Assembly (NCBI RefSeq): GCF_003391135.1
Contig: NZ_CP031455.1
Location: 2,627,501 to 2,691,500, forward strand
Reading direction: 5' to 3'
DNA length: 64,000 nucleotides
DNA from: Streptoverticillium olivoreticuli subsp. olivoreticuli
GTDB lineage: Bacteria; Actinomycetota; Actinomycetes; Streptomycetales; Streptomycetaceae
In this document: positions 61,998 through 64,000 of the stretch, one piece after another
Numbering within the stretch: position 1 is the first letter of the stretch
Layout: the number at the start of each line of letters is the position of its first letter
The notes under the pieces: generated by a model
Told to the model about the DNA's origin: nothing
Seen by the model: only the letters and a program-made list of their open reading frames with translations
The model's database searches: none
Made by a program: the position numbers and the translations under genes

Positions 61998-63809
61998 TTA
62001 CGACGCCACCGGCGCCAGCTTGTCCTCCACGCCCGGGTGGGCGTCCAGCCAGCGGCGGGCGGACTGCTTCTCCTTGCCCTTGCCGCCGTTCTGGATCTCG
62101 GCCTCCAGCGAGGCGAGCTCCTGCTCGGACATCTTGAAGTCCTTCATCCAGCCGGCGGCCTCGGGGAAGTCCTTGACGAAGTCCTTCTTGCCGATGGTGT
62201 GGATCTGCTCACCGGTGCCCCAGACACCCTTGGGGTCCTTGAGCTTCTTCAGGTCGTACTTGGCGTACGCCCAGTGCGGGGACCACAGCGGGACGACGAT
62301 CGGTTCCTTCTTGTTGTAGGCGCGGTCCAGCTCGGCGAGCATCGTGGAGGTGGTGGAGGAGACGACCTTGTACTCGCCGTCCAGCCCGTACTCCTTGAGC
62401 ACCTTGTTGTTGAGGATGCCCATGTTGCCGGCGCTCGACTCGATGCCGACGACCTTGCCGCCGAACTCCCCGCCCTTGCCCTTGAGGTCGTCGATCGAGT
62501 TGACGTCCTTCATGTAGGCGGGCACGGTCAGCTCCAGCGACGTGGGCCCGTACCAGGTGCCCAGGTCGGTGAGCCGGTCGTGGTAGAGCTCCCAGTAGCG
62601 CTTGTGGGTCGTGGGCAGCCAGGAGTCGAACTGCACGTCCATCTGCCCCTGGGCGAGCGCGGTGTACAGCGGCCCGGGGTCGAGCTGCTTGACGTCGGGC
62701 TTGTAGCCGCGGTCCTCCAGGATGTTCTGCCAGAGGTAGGTGGTGGCGACGGCCTCGTCCCAGGGGAAGTAGCCGAGCTTGATCCGCTTGCCCTGGCCGA
62801 CGTTCTTGCCTGCGGCCACGCTGTCCTTGCCGCCGCCTCCGGTGAGGTTCATGCCGCCCGCGACCAGCGCGAGGACGACGACGCCGACGGTGGCGACCGC
62901 CGTGCCGGGGCGGTAACGCAGGAAGGTTGCGTAGGCGGCGCCGCGGGCGGTGGCCGCGGCCTTGGCCAGGGCGCGCCGGCCGAGCGGGGAGACCCGCTCG
63001 TTGAGGGAGCCGGTCATCCGGTCCAGGTAGATGGCGAGGATGACGACGGCCAGGCCGCTCTCGACGCCGCCGCCGATGTCGACCTGGGTTACGGCCGCGT
63101 ACACGGCCTCGCCGAGGCCGCCCGCGCCCGCCATGCCCGCGATGACGACCATGGACAGGGCCAGCATGATGACCTGGTTGACGCCCGCCATGATGGTGGG
63201 CAGCGCCAGCGGCAGCTGGACGCGGACGAGGGTGTCGCGCGGAGTGGTGCCGAAGGCACGCGCGGCCTCGACGAGTTCGCCGTCGACCTGGCGGATGCCC
63301 AGCTCGGTCATCCGGACGCCCGGCGGCATCGAGAAGACGACGGTGGCGATCAGACCGGGCATGGGCCCGATCGAGAAGAACATCACGCCGGGGATCAGGT
63401 AGACGAAGGCCGGCATCGTCTGCATGACGTCCAGTACGGGCCGCAGCGCGCCGCTGACGGTGCGGTTGCGTGCCGCCCAGATGCCCAGCGGCACGGCCAT
63501 CGCGAGGGTGAGCACGCTGGCGACGAGGACGAGCGACAGCGTCGCCATCGCCGCGTCCCACAGGCCGAAGGAGTCGACGAGCGCGAGGCCCGCGTAGGTG
63601 ACGACGGCGGCCGCCAGGCCGCGCAGCCACCAGGCGACGACGGCGAGGATGCCGGCCATCAGCAGCGGGTGGGGGGCGCCGAGTACGGCGTTCAGGCCGT
63701 CGTAGGCGCCGGTGAGTACGGCGCTGATGGCGTCGAACAGCCAGTTCAGGTGGGTCTGGAGCCAGTGGACGGCAGACTCGACCCACTGGCCGAAGTGGAT
63801 CCTAGGCAC
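61998..63809 (-). CDS. Glycine betaine/proline-type ABC transporter permease fused to substrate-binding protein
   Basis: This 603-residue protein joins an inner-membrane permease (about 1-300; ProW/OpuAB type, LPLALPTIMAGVNQVIMLALSMVVIAGMAGAGGLG EAA-loop region) with a C-terminal OpuAC-type binding domain (about 330-603; KLGYFPWDEAVATTYLWQNILEDRGY, VQFDSWLPTTHKRYWE, KVVGIESSAGN, WSPHWAYAKYDLKKL). A single helix (about 300-325) links them and places the binding part outside. It overlaps the ATPase gene by eight bases. It would import betaine-like osmoprotectants. Confidence 0.95.
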   Translation of the reverse strand: MPRIHFGQWVESAVHWLQTHLNWLFDAISAVLTGAYDGLNAVLGAPHPLLMAGILAVVAWWLRGLAAAVVTYAGLALVDSFGLWDAAMATLSLVLVASVLTLAMAVPLGIWAARNRTVSGALRPVLDVMQTMPAFVYLIPGVMFFSIGPMPGLIATVVFSMPPGVRMTELGIRQVDGELVEAARAFGTTPRDTLVRVQLPLALPTIMAGVNQVIMLALSMVVIAGMAGAGGLGEAVYAAVTQVDIGGGVESGLAVVILAIYLDRMTGSLNERVSPLGRRALAKAAATARGAAYATFLRYRPGTAVATVGVVVLALVAGGMNLTGGGGKDSVAAGKNVGQGKRIKLGYFPWDEAVATTYLWQNILEDRGYKPDVKQLDPGPLYTALAQGQMDVQFDSWLPTTHKRYWELYHDRLTDLGTWYGPTSLELTVPAYMKDVNSIDDLKGKGGEFGGKVVGIESSAGNMGILNNKVLKEYGLDGEYKVVSSTTSTMLAELDRAYNKKEPIVVPLWSPHWAYAKYDLKKLKDPKGVWGTGEQIHTIGKKDFVKDFPEAAGWMKDFKMSEQELASLEAEIQNGGKGKEKQSARRWLDAHPGVEDKLAPVAS

Positions 63810-64000
63810 CGGCGATCACCGCTTCCCTGGGCTCGTCGGCACTCGCGGCGGCGGGCTCGTCGCCCAGCGCGGCCAGCATGCGGTCGCGGGTGACGATCCC
63901 GGCGAGCTCGCCGCGGTCGTCGACGACGGCGACGGGGGCGCCGCTGCGGGCGAAGGGGCCGAACAGCTCGGCGACGGGCGTCGCTGCGCCGACGGTGGCG
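63802..64000 (-). CDS. C-terminal CBS-domain end of a glycine betaine ABC transporter ATPase (partial)
   Basis: Only the last 65 codons lie in the window (GAATPVAELFGPFARSGAPVAVVDDRGELAGIVTRDRMLAALGDEP). This is a CBS domain end, as in ProV/OpuAA, where paired CBS domains sense ionic strength. Its stop overlaps the start of the permease-binding gene by eight bases, which shows the order ATPase then fused permease. The 5' end is beyond the window. Confidence 0.88.
   Translation of the reverse strand, partial: ATVGAATPVAELFGPFARSGAPVAVVDDRGELAGIVTRDRMLAALGDEPAAASADEPREAVIAGA

Overview
The window is very GC-rich, with dense genes, many GTG/TTG starts, ATGA/GTGA stop-start overlaps, and typical actinobacterial families (DUF1918, DUF5753/DUF397, DUF397-paired XRE regulators, DUF6415, LAxTG surface protein, mycosin, PknB-like kinases). 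It is most consistent with a Streptomyces (Streptomycetaceae) chromosome arm or near-core segment. No tRNA, rRNA or CRISPR array was seen.

Layout. 0-31 kb is mostly conserved chromosome. It holds a 3-hydroxybutyryl-CoA dehydrogenase, a Nudix enzyme, a TPR regulator, and a SpoIIE-type phosphatase coupled to an MFS transporter. Next come pheS-pheT, an orphan histidine kinase, an rRNA methyltransferase, and infC-rpmI-rplT behind a leader with an attenuator-like hairpin. These are followed by an aquaporin, SseB, a mycosin-like protease with a coupled membrane partner, a D-amino-acid deaminase-type PLP enzyme and a secreted HAD phosphatase. A compact gamma-glutamylation catabolic cluster follows (23.8-30.5 kb): a GlnA4-type glutamine synthetase-like ligase, aldehyde dehydrogenase and SDR on one strand, facing a FadR-type regulator, an amino-acid/ethanolamine permease and a C26 gamma-glutamyl hydrolase on the other. 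Together they could import an amine, glutamylate it, oxidise it and release glutamate.

31.4-41.5 kb is a run of eight same-strand genes. Two are tandem membrane Ser/Thr kinases with C-terminal WD40 propellers. The other six form a locus of two family-2 glycosyltransferases, a DUF6065 protein, a small membrane protein, and two proteins that share a C-terminal beta-rich domain, one of them with a 12-unit Pro-Thr repeat. This locus is the best candidate for an undescribed surface-glycan or surface-protein system.

41.5-56.3 kb is accessory and rearranged. It holds a truncated SUKH immunity gene, a serine beta-lactamase-like enzyme, an orphan polymorphic-toxin C-terminal domain overlapping its putative immunity gene, a decayed IS5-family transposase, a 251-bp segmental duplication, small membrane proteins, XRE/DUF397 regulators, an LAKTG wall-anchored coiled-coil protein and a Nudix-like protein. 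A regulator/GRDP-like/methyltransferase cassette sits between two identical hairpins.

56.4-64 kb returns to core functions: metE under a cobalamin riboswitch, a BtuF-like receptor protein, a TDT-family exporter with a divergent LysR regulator, and a glycine-betaine type ABC transporter with fused permease and binding protein. Several dispersed intergenic repeats (one an exact 47-mer in two places) mark gene boundaries.
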